Shown: positions 25,107 to 35,122, counted from the first letter of the stretch. The stretch is DNA of 64,000 nt from Peptoclostridium sp965368085 (GCA_965368085.1 CBDULP010000001.1:124001-188000); one strand, 5' to 3'. The notes: generated from the letters alone by a model not told the origin. Made by a program: numbers and translations.

Positions 25107-25128
25107 ATTATACTATAATATTATACAC

Positions 25129-26481
25129 CTATTTCAATATTCCCTCTATTTTTCCTTCGCTTATTTCATCAAGCTTCACTTTTTTTATCAGGCCCTCTAT
25201 ATTTTCACCACTCATTGCAACTACTTTTACATAATTCGAAGTGTGCCCTTCGTATATTCCCGGCTTTATTTCCTTTTCAAACAGCACGTCGACTTCTCTG
25301 CCTAAAAGGTTTTCCATGAATTTGTCTGTGTTCTTCTGAGAAAGCGCTATAAGCTTTTCGCTTCTTGAAGACTTTGTCTGCGGGTCTATCTGATCTTTCA
25401 TCTTTGCCGCAGGAGTTCCCTTTCTAGGCGAGAACTTGAATATGTGCATCTGGAAAAGCTCTATTTCCCTCAAGAACTCGTACGTCTTTTCAAACTCCTT
25501 GTCCGTTTCGCCCGGGAAGCCGACTATTATGTCAGTAGTCAGCGCAACGTCGTCAAAATACTCCCTGAGCGTGTTTGCAACCTCCATGACATCAGATGCC
25601 GTATATTTCCTGTTCATCCTCTTTAGGGTCTCGTCGCACCCGCTTTGTATGGAAAGATGGAAATGCGGGCATACCTTGTGAAGGCTCGCTATTTGCGAAA
25701 CAAATTCCCGGCTCATCATGTCTGGCTCTACAGAGCTCATTCTTATTCTCTCTATGCCGTCTATTTCGTGTACAGCCCTTATTACGTCTATTATCCTATC
25801 GCCATCTAAATCGTCTCCATAGCAAGCCACGTTTATTCCTGTAAGCACTATCTCCTTGAAGCCCGCCCTTGCAAGCTCCTTTACTTCGCTCACTATGTTG
25901 TCTATGCCCCTGCTTCTTATCCCTCCCCTTGCATACGGGATTATGCAGTACGAGCAGAATCGGTTGCATCCGTCCTGTATCTTTATGAAAGCCCTAGTCT
26001 TGCCCCTCATATGCTCTATGTGCATCTCCTCGAACGTCTTAAGCTTCATTACATTCTCGACTTTTACAGTCTTTTCTCCCGGAGTGCACCCTTCTATTAT
26101 CTGCACTATTTTCGACTTGTCCTTTGTTCCGACTATTACATCCACTTCTTCTATTTTTGCGACTTCGTCTGGAGCCACTTGCGAGTAGCATCCTGTCACG
26201 GCTATTATCGAATCGGGGTTCGTCCTTTTTGCCCTTCTCAAAAACTGCCTTGATTTCCTGTCGCTTATATGAGTCACCGTACATGAATTTATGACGTATA
26301 TGTCGGCAAACTCCTCAGGGTCGACTATATCATACCCGTTTCTTTCAAATATGTCCTCCATGGCATTGGTCTCATACTGGTTTACCTTGCATCCCAGCGT
26401 GAACATCCCCACGGTTTTTTTTCTTCCAAAACGGCTTTCAAACTCTTCAGCTGAAAGCGCTATATCTATATTTGCATTCAT
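25129..26481 (-). CDS. mtaB: tRNA (N6-threonylcarbamoyladenosine-37) methylthiotransferase MtaB
   Basis: The 450-residue radical-SAM enzyme adds a methylthio group to t6A37 of tRNA. The N-terminal UPF0004 domain has three cluster cysteines in TLGCKVNQYE, INSCTVT and VTGCYSQV. The radical-SAM site is CNRFCSYC, and a C-terminal TRAM domain ends the protein. The ATG has GGAGGAAG upstream. In relatives mtaB follows rsmE; here about 10 kb of other genes lies between them. Confidence 0.95.
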   Translation of the reverse strand: MNANIDIALSAEEFESRFGRKKTVGMFTLGCKVNQYETNAMEDIFERNGYDIVDPEEFADIYVINSCTVTHISDRKSRQFLRRAKRTNPDSIIAVTGCYSQVAPDEVAKIEEVDVIVGTKDKSKIVQIIEGCTPGEKTVKVENVMKLKTFEEMHIEHMRGKTRAFIKIQDGCNRFCSYCIIPYARGGIRSRGIDNIVSEVKELARAGFKEIVLTGINVACYGDDLDGDRIIDVIRAVHEIDGIERIRMSSVEPDMMSREFVSQIASLHKVCPHFHLSIQSGCDETLKRMNRKYTASDVMEVANTLREYFDDVALTTDIIVGFPGETDKEFEKTYEFLREIELFQMHIFKFSPRKGTPAAKMKDQIDPQTKSSRSEKLIALSQKNTDKFMENLLGREVDVLFEKEIKPGIYEGHTSNYVKVVAMSGENIEGLIKKVKLDEISEGKIEGILK

Positions 26482-26608
26482 AAAACTTCCTCCAATACAT
26501 ATGCTCTACTGCTTTATTGACTCTTCCTATGCAATTATACCAAAAACGTATATATACGTACATGAATATGTTGAAAAAGTTTTGGAGTGCGCCTATGCTC
26601 AATACCTA

Positions 26609-27844
26609 TTAATCTATAACAGGCATTTCAGTCATATAATCATCATATTCAATACTCGACTTGGACAATCTATTCATAGTTTCCCCTGCATTCAGCCTGA
26701 ACTTCATCCGCACTCCCTCATCCAGTATTTCATCATCACATGATACAGTTTCTTCAACAGTCAGCGAATATATCTCGCCCGTATCGTATGCATACTTCGG
26801 CTGTACAACAATTTTCTTGCCCTCTACTTCTATTTCTGTTTGCAGTTCCTTATAAAATTCGTCCGCAATATGTATGCTTCCAGCGCTTTTAATCTCTTTG
26901 CTGAGCTCTATGCTAAATTTCTTGCCTGAATCAGCTATGCTCATAGGCTCCCATCTAGCGTAGTGCACAAGGGCCTTTTCGCAGTTTTGCACGGCATTCA
27001 TGTAGTCAACAACGCCATATCCATAGTAATTATCCTTTCCAATATCTCCGCAGTCTACTGACGTCTCCCTTATAACCTGCATTATTTCGTCTACTGACCA
27101 GTATGGACGGAGTTTTTTCAAAACACCAGCCTGGAATGACACAAAAGGTGCCGAATACGATGTTCCTCCATGAATCCCATAGCTGCCGTCAAGCTCCATT
27201 GTGGTTATGTTGTCCGCAGGAGCCATTACATCTATTTTGTCGTTGTAATTTGAAAACCACGACTTCTTACCGCTTGGCTCTATCCCGCCCACAGAAATCA
27301 CACAGTCATATGATGCCGGGTAGCAGTAGCTTGCACTATCATCATTTCCAGCAGCAGCAACCACTACTATGTCATTATACGCTGCCTTTTGAACAGCCTC
27401 CTCCAAGCTGGCATAGTCAATATGGCTTTTTATGCTTATGTTTATGACATCAACATCTTGGGCTATAGCATATTCTATTGCTTTCACTATAAATTCTTTT
27501 GTACTTTCCCCCTGGTCATTCACCGCTTTAATAGCTAGAATGTCAACATCCATACCCGTCCGTTTAGAAAGTTCCATAAGTATGCTCGATACCTTTGTAC
27601 CGTGTCCCAATGTATCCGTATAGTCATCGCTGCCTTCCACAAAATTATATCCCCCCGTAACATACTCGTTTGTAATATCATTTTCTACGATTCCAGAATC
27701 GATTACAGCGATTCTAATTGGAGTGTCAATTTCATACTCCAAGCTATCGCACTCCACTTTCTCGTATTCCCACTGCGCATATGCAATTCTACTGGGAAAA
27801 ATCATAGCCACTGAAACAATATAGCAAATAATAATTTTTTTCAT
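26609..27844 (-). CDS. secreted subtilisin-like (S8) serine protease
   Basis: The 411-residue protein has a signal peptide ending near AYA at residue 23. The catalytic triad is visible as Asp49 in AVIDSG, His81 in LGHGT and Ser231 in GGTSYSAPF, with the oxyanion Asn167 in AAGND. Almost no propeptide separates the signal from the catalytic domain, so the protease may lack an intramolecular chaperone. About 125 residues follow the catalytic domain and look like a beta-rich tail. GGGGTG precedes the ATG. It is the first gene of the accessory segment after mtaB and has no terminator of its own that I can see. Confidence 0.9.
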   Translation of the reverse strand: MKKIIICYIVSVAMIFPSRIAYAQWEYEKVECDSLEYEIDTPIRIAVIDSGIVENDITNEYVTGGYNFVEGSDDYTDTLGHGTKVSSILMELSKRTGMDVDILAIKAVNDQGESTKEFIVKAIEYAIAQDVDVINISIKSHIDYASLEEAVQKAAYNDIVVVAAAGNDDSASYCYPASYDCVISVGGIEPSGKKSWFSNYNDKIDVMAPADNITTMELDGSYGIHGGTSYSAPFVSFQAGVLKKLRPYWSVDEIMQVIRETSVDCGDIGKDNYYGYGVVDYMNAVQNCEKALVHYARWEPMSIADSGKKFSIELSKEIKSAGSIHIADEFYKELQTEIEVEGKKIVVQPKYAYDTGEIYSLTVEETVSCDDEILDEGVRMKFRLNAGETMNRLSKSSIEYDDYMTEMPVID

Positions 27845-28010
27845 AATCGCACACCCCTAGAATTTGGTTTTATATGTATCTTTTATATGATATACCAATT
27901 TAAGGTTTTCAATGCATTAAATTATCCATAAATTCAATTTTTTCCAAGTCATTTCCATATTGTATAGTAGGACTGCCGCAACATAAACAACTTCCTCTTG
28001 AATCAAAAAA

Positions 28011-28032
28011 GAAAAGACTCGAAAGTCTTTTC
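28011..28032 (-). terminator. terminator after the DUF817 gene
   Basis: A 9-bp stem (28011-28019 with 28024-28032) with a CGAA loop is followed on the minus strand by a T-run. Confidence 0.85.
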
Positions 28033-28065
28033 ATCTATTTGAAGCCATATGATTCATTTTTTCCT

Positions 28066-28866
28066 CTAGCTGATTTTCATCTGCCTGTAGTCCAGAGTTC
28101 TCGATCTGTATTTGTATTTGAAGTGCTTTAAGTTGACCACTATGACTATGCTTATTATCACAAGCAAAAACCAAGAGCTTATCTTTCCAATGTGGACCAT
28201 GCACCATACCTCATCCTGGTTTGGATATTTCCACGCTCCCAGAAAAGTCGATATGTTCTCCGCAATCCATATGAAAAATCCTATGAGAAAAAATGAAAGT
28301 ACCAAAGGCATACTATATCTTTGCCTGTTTACCTTGAATTCAACATAGGCACCCTTGAAAGCCATAAAAAGACTAAGTATTATTATCCACCTAATATCCA
28401 TTATATAATGATGTGAAAAAAAATTAATATATATCGCCGCTGCTACCGTGTATGTAATATGGTTTTCAGGCCAGTTCATAAATTTCAAGTCAAGCCTCTT
28501 CCACGCCTGGCACACATAGCTAGCAACGCTCGCATACATAAATCCGCTGTAAAGAGGCACTCCCCCAATTTTAGTCAATGCGTACTCCGGATAAGCCCAA
28601 GATCCCATATGCACTTTGAAAAGCTCAAGCATCAATCCTATAACGTGAAACAGCGATATCACCTTGACCTCGTCAACAGTCTCCAGCTTAAAATAAACCA
28701 TAAGAAACTGCACTGTAAGACAGGCTATCAGTATAAGGTCATACCTGTACAAAAATGGGATGTCTATTATCTTCGAAATCGCAAGTATTATGAATATCGC
28801 CGCCGGGAATATGCACGAGAGGGCCTGTTGAATTCCAAAACGTATAAGCTGCCTTGTAAAATACAT
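28066..28866 (-). CDS. DUF817 family integral membrane protein
   Basis: The 266-residue protein is almost wholly membrane embedded, with seven or eight hydrophobic helices. The segments KVHMGSWAYPE and PLYSGFMYASVASYVCQAW are family signatures of DUF817, which has no known function. AAGGAGG precedes the ATG at slightly long spacing. The gene ends at a terminator and lies between the protease and the propeller gene. Confidence 0.75.
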   Translation of the reverse strand: MYFTRQLIRFGIQQALSCIFPAAIFIILAISKIIDIPFLYRYDLILIACLTVQFLMVYFKLETVDEVKVISLFHVIGLMLELFKVHMGSWAYPEYALTKIGGVPLYSGFMYASVASYVCQAWKRLDLKFMNWPENHITYTVAAAIYINFFSHHYIMDIRWIIILSLFMAFKGAYVEFKVNRQRYSMPLVLSFFLIGFFIWIAENISTFLGAWKYPNQDEVWCMVHIGKISSWFLLVIISIVIVVNLKHFKYKYRSRTLDYRQMKIS

Positions 28867-28945
28867 AAAATAAACAACCTCCTTAATACCTTAACATTCT
28901 TTAAAAATAGAATCCCTATGAAACATTGATTCTTTTACACAAATA

Positions 28946-30271
28946 TCAATCGACAGATCCAAAATCCACTCCGCCGGTTCCGTCCTTCCTGATCCTTCTA
29001 AACCTTGGATATTCCCTGTCCTTTGAGGCCCTGTAAAAAATCCACTCTTTAGTGGTTCCGATATCCGAATCCTCAAAATCACTTTCAAAGTCCAAAACCA
29101 CAATATTTCCGCCATTGATATCCATCCTGTAGAGCCCCTTAGGCTCCCCACTCGAATCTTCTGGAGGGACAAGCGTGTAGAATATCCACTCGCCGTCTTT
29201 CGAAAATCCGACTACGGATTCATCAGACAGCTTTTCTACATTTCCGCTTTCAACATCCATTTTGCAGAGATTTTTCTTCTCATAATCAATATAGTATATA
29301 TATCCATCCTCAACAACCATGTCTTTCACATTCACATTTGCAATGTGGCTTTTTTCACTTCCGTCGATATTAATCACTTCAATATGGCCTTGCTTTTCAT
29401 CTTCGCCTTTATAACTGTAGTATATTTTCCCTTTGCATACAGCCATATCTCTTACAAATTCGTCGCAAAGCACCTCCTTGTTTTGTCCGTTTATATCCAT
29501 CTTGTATATCTTCCAACCGTCGCTGTAGTTTATGAAGTAAATCCAGTTTCCAACAACGTGCATGTCCCCAGCATAACCCTTAAACAGCCTGTCTTTGTCG
29601 CTGCCATCTATTCTCATTCTCACTATCTCTTTACTCTGCTGAAAAAACATCCAGTCTTCCACAATATTAAGTGAATCCTTCCAAGATCCAGAAGACTCGT
29701 TTATTAAAATTCTGCTTGCGCTAAAATCCTTAGCAGTCCTGTATACATATGTCTCATTAGCATAAAATATGTAATCATCCGTTTCTGCAACCACTCCGTA
29801 GTTGTTTATATTGCTTTGGGTATTCCCCCGCTCGTATTCATCTTCAACAACTATATGCTCCATGCGGCTGAGACGATAAACTTCATATATATTGTCAACT
29901 TCTTTAATTATTTCCACATTAGCAACCAAAAGTTGCAAAAGTACTATGGCTATTAGCGCTCCTGCAAAACTCCAAATCCCCCGCAGCAAGGACTGCCCCT
30001 TTGTTTTATTCACCATAATGTGTTCAAAATCAGCCTCAATTTCATCATATGAAGGTATCTTTTGGGAACCCTTAATATTAATAGTGAATATATCTTTTCC
30101 GAATGTATTTCTGTTGATTTTAATCCACGCCATGCAATCTTTTATGTCAAAATTTATAATGTCGCCTTCCTTCTTTCTTTCAAAACCTATATTGTATTTT
30201 GACAGTATATCAGAAAGAGTCTTTTCGACTACTTCTTGCGGAACACCGCATACCGTAATCGCCTTACTCAT
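28946..30271 (-). CDS. single-pass membrane protein with DUF5050-like propeller domain
   Basis: The 441-residue protein has a cytoplasmic domain of about 95 residues, one transmembrane helix near residues 97-118, and an outside domain made of repeated units of about 40-45 residues. Each unit has a pattern like W-I-Y-F/Y followed by DINGQNKEVL or DGSEKSHI, the style of DUF5050/six-bladed propellers. The start overlaps the stop of the upstream small membrane gene by four bases, so the two are translationally coupled. Function unknown; the layout suggests a sensor or surface-binding protein. Confidence 0.65.
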   Translation of the reverse strand: MSKAITVCGVPQEVVEKTLSDILSKYNIGFERKKEGDIINFDIKDCMAWIKINRNTFGKDIFTINIKGSQKIPSYDEIEADFEHIMVNKTKGQSLLRGIWSFAGALIAIVLLQLLVANVEIIKEVDNIYEVYRLSRMEHIVVEDEYERGNTQSNINNYGVVAETDDYIFYANETYVYRTAKDFSASRILINESSGSWKDSLNIVEDWMFFQQSKEIVRMRIDGSDKDRLFKGYAGDMHVVGNWIYFINYSDGWKIYKMDINGQNKEVLCDEFVRDMAVCKGKIYYSYKGEDEKQGHIEVINIDGSEKSHIANVNVKDMVVEDGYIYYIDYEKKNLCKMDVESGNVEKLSDESVVGFSKDGEWIFYTLVPPEDSSGEPKGLYRMDINGGNIVVLDFESDFEDSDIGTTKEWIFYRASKDREYPRFRRIRKDGTGGVDFGSVD

Positions 30272-30501
30272 CCAAGTCGAATAAAACCCCCAAACAGATA
30301 TAAAGCTATATATTCGCTATCAAAGCCAATCTTACCCAGTTCGATAAGCTGCCTTGCCACAGGTATGGCCCCGACCAAATACAAATATATCCTGGAGTTT
30401 TTGTATACTCCATTTGAATTGAGCTTTTTAATTCCCTCAATCAGAAAATGTATTACAAAAAGAAATATAGTCAATACAAGCAAATCTGTTTTCATAGCCA
30501 T
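30268..30501 (-). CDS. small two-helix membrane protein
   Basis: The 77-residue product has hydrophobic segments at about residues 7-22 and 38-52. The family is not recognised. AAAGGAAAAC precedes the ATG, with a second ATG two codons later. It overlaps the propeller gene by four bases (ATGA type), which supports both being real. Confidence 0.55.
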   Translation of the reverse strand: MAMKTDLLVLTIFLFVIHFLIEGIKKLNSNGVYKNSRIYLYLVGAIPVARQLIELGKIGFDSEYIALYLFGGFIRLG

Positions 30502-30516
30502 GTTTTCCTTTCTATA

Positions 30517-32481
30517 TTAAATTTCACTCAATCCTATCCCCCTTAAATATTCATAGGTTTCATCATAAAATCCCGGCTGCCTTGTATGATCAGCCTCACA
30601 TCCTTTTGGAATAAAAATCACCATGCCCTGCCTTGCCCGCGTCAGCAAGACTCTGTATGCATTTTTCAAATACAGCTTAGATTCGTCTTTATTTATATTT
30701 TGCCACTTGGTTCCTCTAAACTTTTTAAACTGCCATTTTCCCTCCGCCCTTCTTAAATCAGCGTCCCATGCAACGCATACCCAGTCCAGCTCTAGCCCCT
30801 GTATATCGAATTCAGTTGCTACATCCTCCAGGTAAAACGACGATCTTACATCCTCTTTGCAATTCAAAAACCAATTCTTAGAGTCAATTTTCGATTTTAC
30901 ATTTATTCCGTATGGCTTTAACCTATACGCTCCAGAACTTGCAACTATGCCTGTCCTCTCTCCATTTCCCCTTTGATGCAATCCCAGCCATTTTTTTGCA
31001 CTGTCAAAACTTCTGGTTATATATAGCGGGTAATTTTCCTTTAATTCATTGTATATTTCTTTCGATTCAATTTGTTTTCCATCCAGTATGTTCTTTACTA
31101 GATTCGATACGTTTTCACTCCTGAAAGACCTTATTGACGTGTTAAGATGGAGTGATTCTTTTGGCTCATAGTTTATTCCTCCTATAAATTCATGAAACTC
31201 CATCCCCTGCGTGTATTCAACATCTTTTAATTCTGAGGATATATACACTTCCCAGTGGGTATAATTGCTTCTCAAAGCATTAAACCACTCGCTCAACCCC
31301 GCTTCTCCCGTGTTGATTTCCTGGCCACCGCCGATCAAGCATATTATAACCGACCAATTTTCATGCCTGTCTAAAATACTTATAAGAAATTCCGGTTCAG
31401 ATTTATTGAAGTCAGGTATTCCTTTTTTTCTGCTCATAAACTGCGAGGTTTGTTCTTTAGTCCACGCCCTTTGGGCTTCGTCAAAAATCACAACTTTTTC
31501 AGCTTGAGGCTTTTCATCACTCAAGGCTGCATCCCTAAAGTGATGTATGTTTTGAATAAATGACTTTGCTCTTCTCAATGCATCTGATTTTGTCACTTTT
31601 TTCCGAGAATATTCGACCTCATTTCTAGCCAGCGCTTCTTGCAAAACTTCCACTAAAGGTCCATTCCCTGACAAAAAAACAGCATGTTCCTCTTCCTCAA
31701 AGTCATGCCTTTCATTTGCAATGTTAAGCCCTGCTAGTGTTTTTCCCGCACCTGGAACTCCCGTGACGAAACAAATTGATTTTTTGTTATGTTTCTTAGA
31801 ATACTCTATTATTTCATTTATCTCCTGTGTAGTCTTTCCAAGATTTAGAGCTCCGGAGTCAGACCTTGAAATTTCTTTAACGCTATGCCCTTTGTAAAGT
31901 GCTTGTGCCGCCTCTATAATTGTAGGCGTGGGCTTATATACCGACTTTTCCCAATCATCGGCTTTTAAATTTTCTCTTTTCTCATTTTGTGCTATTTTTT
32001 CAATTTCAGACAAAATATTATATTTGTTGCACAGTATCGGCTTATATACATCATCACTATACTTTTCATGCCTATTAGCGTGACTTTGAGCCTCTGTGGA
32101 AACTACAACAGGAACTATACATAGGCCATGGCTTTTTTCATGGAAATTTTTCAGATCAACCGCATAATCCAACACCTGATCAATTGCATGTCTGGTATAT
32201 TTCGACTCATTAACCTTGAATTCCAGCAAAAATACAACTCCCCTGTAAATAACTACCGCATCAACTCTTTTTCCCATTCTCGGTATTGAGTATTCGAATA
32301 GTATATGTGCATTTTTCAGATGTTCAAACTGTGACTTCAAAATCCTGATTTCACTTATCCATGCGTTTTTCTGCAGCTCTTCAAGTGCAAATTCATGGTT
32401 TATTGTAAGCTCTCCCAGCACATAGCTTTCTGCATCTTTTACAAAACTCTCTATATCTTTTGAATAGTACGATCTTTTCAT
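30517..32481 (-). CDS. PD-(D/E)XK nuclease fused to DUF2075-type helicase
   Basis: The 654-residue protein has an N-terminal restriction-nuclease-like core: Asp74 in KRVDAVV, then Glu87 and Lys89 in LLEFK. A superfamily 1-like ATPase follows, with Walker A GVPGAGKT at 241-248 and Walker B VIFDEAQRAW at 331-340. The C-terminal end has NAYRVLLTRARQGMVIF, the last helicase motif (motif VI) style. This matches DUF2075/Schlafen-like ATPases. The promoter at 32548-32576 is its own, and AAGGAG precedes the ATG. A role in phage or plasmid defence is inferred from the nuclease-helicase pairing and the accessory location. Confidence 0.8.
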   Translation of the reverse strand: MKRSYYSKDIESFVKDAESYVLGELTINHEFALEELQKNAWISEIRILKSQFEHLKNAHILFEYSIPRMGKRVDAVVIYRGVVFLLEFKVNESKYTRHAIDQVLDYAVDLKNFHEKSHGLCIVPVVVSTEAQSHANRHEKYSDDVYKPILCNKYNILSEIEKIAQNEKRENLKADDWEKSVYKPTPTIIEAAQALYKGHSVKEISRSDSGALNLGKTTQEINEIIEYSKKHNKKSICFVTGVPGAGKTLAGLNIANERHDFEEEEHAVFLSGNGPLVEVLQEALARNEVEYSRKKVTKSDALRRAKSFIQNIHHFRDAALSDEKPQAEKVVIFDEAQRAWTKEQTSQFMSRKKGIPDFNKSEPEFLISILDRHENWSVIICLIGGGQEINTGEAGLSEWFNALRSNYTHWEVYISSELKDVEYTQGMEFHEFIGGINYEPKESLHLNTSIRSFRSENVSNLVKNILDGKQIESKEIYNELKENYPLYITRSFDSAKKWLGLHQRGNGERTGIVASSGAYRLKPYGINVKSKIDSKNWFLNCKEDVRSSFYLEDVATEFDIQGLELDWVCVAWDADLRRAEGKWQFKKFRGTKWQNINKDESKLYLKNAYRVLLTRARQGMVIFIPKGCEADHTRQPGFYDETYEYLRGIGLSEI

Positions 32482-32547
32482 AATATAATTCTCCTTGGTC
32501 TATTTAATATTATGTTTAGTTCCAATTCCAAGAACACGCTTACACCC

Positions 32548-32576
32548 ATTATATTCCTTTAATGTAAATCACTCAA
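32548..32576 (-). promoter_or_regulatory. sigma-A promoter of the nuclease-helicase gene
   Basis: On the minus strand, TTGAGT and TATAAT are separated by 17 bases. The spacer and flanks closely match the promoter at 36556-36584. Confidence 0.75.
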
Positions 32577-32660
32577 CATCAACGTCTACATAAACAGCTA
32601 TTTTTAAGATAAAAATATTTTTAAATCATCCATTATTAATGTGGCTATTTCAAATAAAAA

Positions 32661-32687
32661 AAAGACCCTTTAGAGTAAAGGATCTTT
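32661..32687 (-). terminator. terminator after the cyclophilin gene
   Basis: A 12-bp stem (32661-32672 with 32676-32687) has one U-G wobble in the minus-strand RNA and is followed there by seven or more T residues. Confidence 0.85.
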
Positions 32688-32729
32688 CTCAGACATATTG
32701 ATATACGTCACTTTTATTAACTTTTAAAC

Positions 32730-33470
32730 TTACTGTACTGTAATTCCTTTCATAATCTGCTTTTCAGATGGTATCCCTCTGCTGTCAACCTCTACCGCGG
32801 CCATTTTATCGACAATTTCCATTCCTTCTATGACCTTTCCAAATGCTGCATATTCTCCATTCAGATGATTTGCATCCTCTAATACTATGAAAAACTGCGA
32901 TCCTCCAGAGTCAGGACTGGCGCTTCTCGCCATGGACACTATTCCTCTTGTATGCATTATAGTATTTCGAACTCCGTTTTGAGTGAATTCTCCTTTAATC
33001 GTATATCCCGGGCCTCCTGTTCCATTCCCGTTCGGATCTCCTCCCTGAACCACAAATCCAGGAACTATCCTGTGGAATGTAAGCCCGTCATAAAACCCTT
33101 TTTTAGCAAGGGATATGAAATTTTCAACAGTCACTGGCGCCTCCTTTGGATAAAGCTCAAGCTTTATAGTCTCTCCGCTTTCCATCGTTATGACAGCCAC
33201 AGGATTTTCCTGATCTTCCATATCATCTATGCTGGCCGTGTTTGTGTTCCCCTCCCAGCCCACTTTCTTTCCAAGCATTTCAGCTACAGCTCTAAGTGGA
33301 ACATAAGTGGTTCCATTGTAGAGTATGTTTGAAGCTTTGACATTCTGGCCGTTGACTTTCAAATTTACAGAATCAAGGGCAACCTCTATGCTTTGAACAT
33401 TTGAAGCCGCAAAGACAGCTGATATCATAAGCATAAAAGCCACAACAACTGAAACAAAAATTTTTCTCAT
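32730..33470 (-). CDS. secreted cyclophilin-type peptidyl-prolyl isomerase with copper-amine-oxidase-N-like stalk
   Basis: The 246-residue protein has a signal peptide ending near VFAA, a stalk domain of about 60 residues with GTTYVPLRAVAEMLG, and a cyclophilin domain with FHRIVPGFVVQGGDP, GGSQFFI and YAAFGKV. It should speed proline isomerisation of proteins outside the cell membrane. The ATG at 33470 has AGGAGGAG upstream; an earlier in-frame ATG is rejected. The stalk probably binds the cell wall or another surface ligand; this is inferred. A second protein with this stalk motif is encoded at 63018-63704. Confidence 0.92.
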   Translation of the reverse strand: MRKIFVSVVVAFMLMISAVFAASNVQSIEVALDSVNLKVNGQNVKASNILYNGTTYVPLRAVAEMLGKKVGWEGNTNTASIDDMEDQENPVAVITMESGETIKLELYPKEAPVTVENFISLAKKGFYDGLTFHRIVPGFVVQGGDPNGNGTGGPGYTIKGEFTQNGVRNTIMHTRGIVSMARSASPDSGGSQFFIVLEDANHLNGEYAAFGKVIEGMEIVDKMAAVEVDSRGIPSEKQIMKGITVQ

Positions 33471-33574
33471 AAAACTCCTCCTAAATGAATGTATGAAACT
33501 GCAAATAAGCTCGTGCATCTAATATATACTTTACCATATCCAGACGGTATTTACCTCAATTTCAAGTCTAAAAC

Positions 33575-34465
33575 CTATTCTTTCATCTGCCTGTATGGAA
33601 CCCGGCTCGAAGGTACAACCTCGCTTGCAGATTTTACATTGCCGTCCTGGTCATCGAAGAATATGTGGGCATTGAATGCCCTGAGCACTTCCCTTTTTTC
33701 CACTCCGCCCAGGAAAAAAGCCTCGTCCACCTTTACTCCCCAGTCCCTGAGAGTGTATATGACCCTCTTGTGCGCCGGACTGTTTCTCGCCGTAACAATT
33801 GCAATGCGTATCAATGAAGGGTCCTTTTCCTTTATCTTTGAAAGTGTCTTTATGAGCTTTCCAAAAGGCCCTTCTGGAAGAGCCTTTTCCGCATTTTCCC
33901 TCTCGTGCCTTAAAAAAGCCTGTAACCCTTCTTTTTGGAATATTTCTTCCGACTCGTCAGAAAAAACTACAGCGTCCGCGTCAAATGCAATCCTTATTTG
34001 GGTCTCGTCCGGCTTGTAGCCTTCAGGTACATCATATATCTGCGCAGCTGCAAACCCGTTGTTTACGGCTTTTTGAACATCCTCTTCGTTTTTCGAAAGG
34101 AAAAGGTCAACGTCAAACGCAGACAAATAGCTGGATATGTCAGATCCTCCTATGAACGCAGCCCTGAAAATCTGAAGGCCGTACTTGTCTATGCAGTTGA
34201 AAATCCTAAGCCCCGTCTCTGGGCTGTTTCTAGACATCACTATGACCTCTACAATAGGCTCTTCAAACTTACCATTGAGCTCCAACAGGGCCTTTATAAG
34301 TGGAAATGCCGTGCCCTTTTCAAGCATTTCATTCTCATGCTCAAGCTGGTATTTCGTGTACTGCACAAGCCCCGACTTTTCGAATATTTCATTCTCCTTT
34401 TCCAGGCAAAACAGCGCCCTCGATGATATTCCTATCACAAGTTTGTTTTTAAGGTCGTACGACAT
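33575..34465 (-). CDS. 5'-nucleotidase (cytosolic NT5C1-like family)
   Basis: The 296-residue protein matches the bacterial 5'-nucleotidase family related to cytosolic NT5C1. Segments LVIGISSRALF, SRNSPETGLRIF, RIAFDADAVVFSDE and VTARNSPAHKRVI are characteristic; DADAVVF is the acidic HAD-type site. It would dephosphorylate nucleoside 5'-monophosphates in the cytosol. The ATG at 34465 follows GGAAGGGGGAG. The next gene upstream ends about 145 bases away, so it may have its own promoter. Confidence 0.85.
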   Translation of the reverse strand: MSYDLKNKLVIGISSRALFCLEKENEIFEKSGLVQYTKYQLEHENEMLEKGTAFPLIKALLELNGKFEEPIVEVIVMSRNSPETGLRIFNCIDKYGLQIFRAAFIGGSDISSYLSAFDVDLFLSKNEEDVQKAVNNGFAAAQIYDVPEGYKPDETQIRIAFDADAVVFSDESEEIFQKEGLQAFLRHERENAEKALPEGPFGKLIKTLSKIKEKDPSLIRIAIVTARNSPAHKRVIYTLRDWGVKVDEAFFLGGVEKREVLRAFNAHIFFDDQDGNVKSASEVVPSSRVPYRQMKE

Positions 34466-34609
34466 AGGCTCCCCCTTCCAATCGCAGTCATTATACACAT
34501 TTGCAGCCTCCCAAAAGCAGGTCTTGTCTTATGGGTTTTTCCATAGTATGCCTCCAACTTGTAAGTTTTAAACTGCCACAGCCCTATTATATCAGATTTT
34601 ATAACACAT

Positions 34610-35122
34610 CTATGTCTGGAACATCGCTGCTAAATCATCTATCTTTTTTTGTTCAATCACAAGATTGTAGTCGTCACTTTCTGTTTTTATTATTACAATA
34701 GAATACCTGTCATTCTTGCCGCCTATATCGATATGCTTGATTTCATTATAGTCCAGCTCTTTTTTAATAGGCATTTCAAATGCTTTGTCAAAAAACAGCA
34801 CTTGCTTTCCATTTTTAATGAAACACCTATTGTACCTTAAAGGTATAATGAGATTTATTATAGCCATAATATTGAATATTATAATCAGCCCGTCCCTATA
34901 AACAGTATCCAGAAAAATTCTATTCCACATATCATATATTAATACAACTAAGCATACAATCCACACAGCCTTTAAAATCAACATTTTCCAGTTCTCTTTA
35001 ACTCTAGAGTCAAAATCACAACCATCCATACAACTCCTATACACACCTGAAAATCTGTATTTGCTTATAATGCTCACAATCACTACTATTAAAGCACCTG
35101 CACTAATTATATATTTCGACAT
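34610..35122 (-). CDS. membrane protein with C-terminal PH-like domain, function unknown
   Basis: The 170-residue product has three hydrophobic helices (residues about 5-20, 47-65 and 77-93) and a soluble beta-rich tail (KQVLFFDKAFEMPIKKELDYNEIKHIDI) that resembles bacterial PH domains. GGAGATAGGAT precedes the ATG. I do not recognise a named family. Confidence 0.55.
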   Translation of the reverse strand: MSKYIISAGALIVVIVSIISKYRFSGVYRSCMDGCDFDSRVKENWKMLILKAVWIVCLVVLIYDMWNRIFLDTVYRDGLIIIFNIMAIINLIIPLRYNRCFIKNGKQVLFFDKAFEMPIKKELDYNEIKHIDIGGKNDRYSIVIIKTESDDYNLVIEQKKIDDLAAMFQT

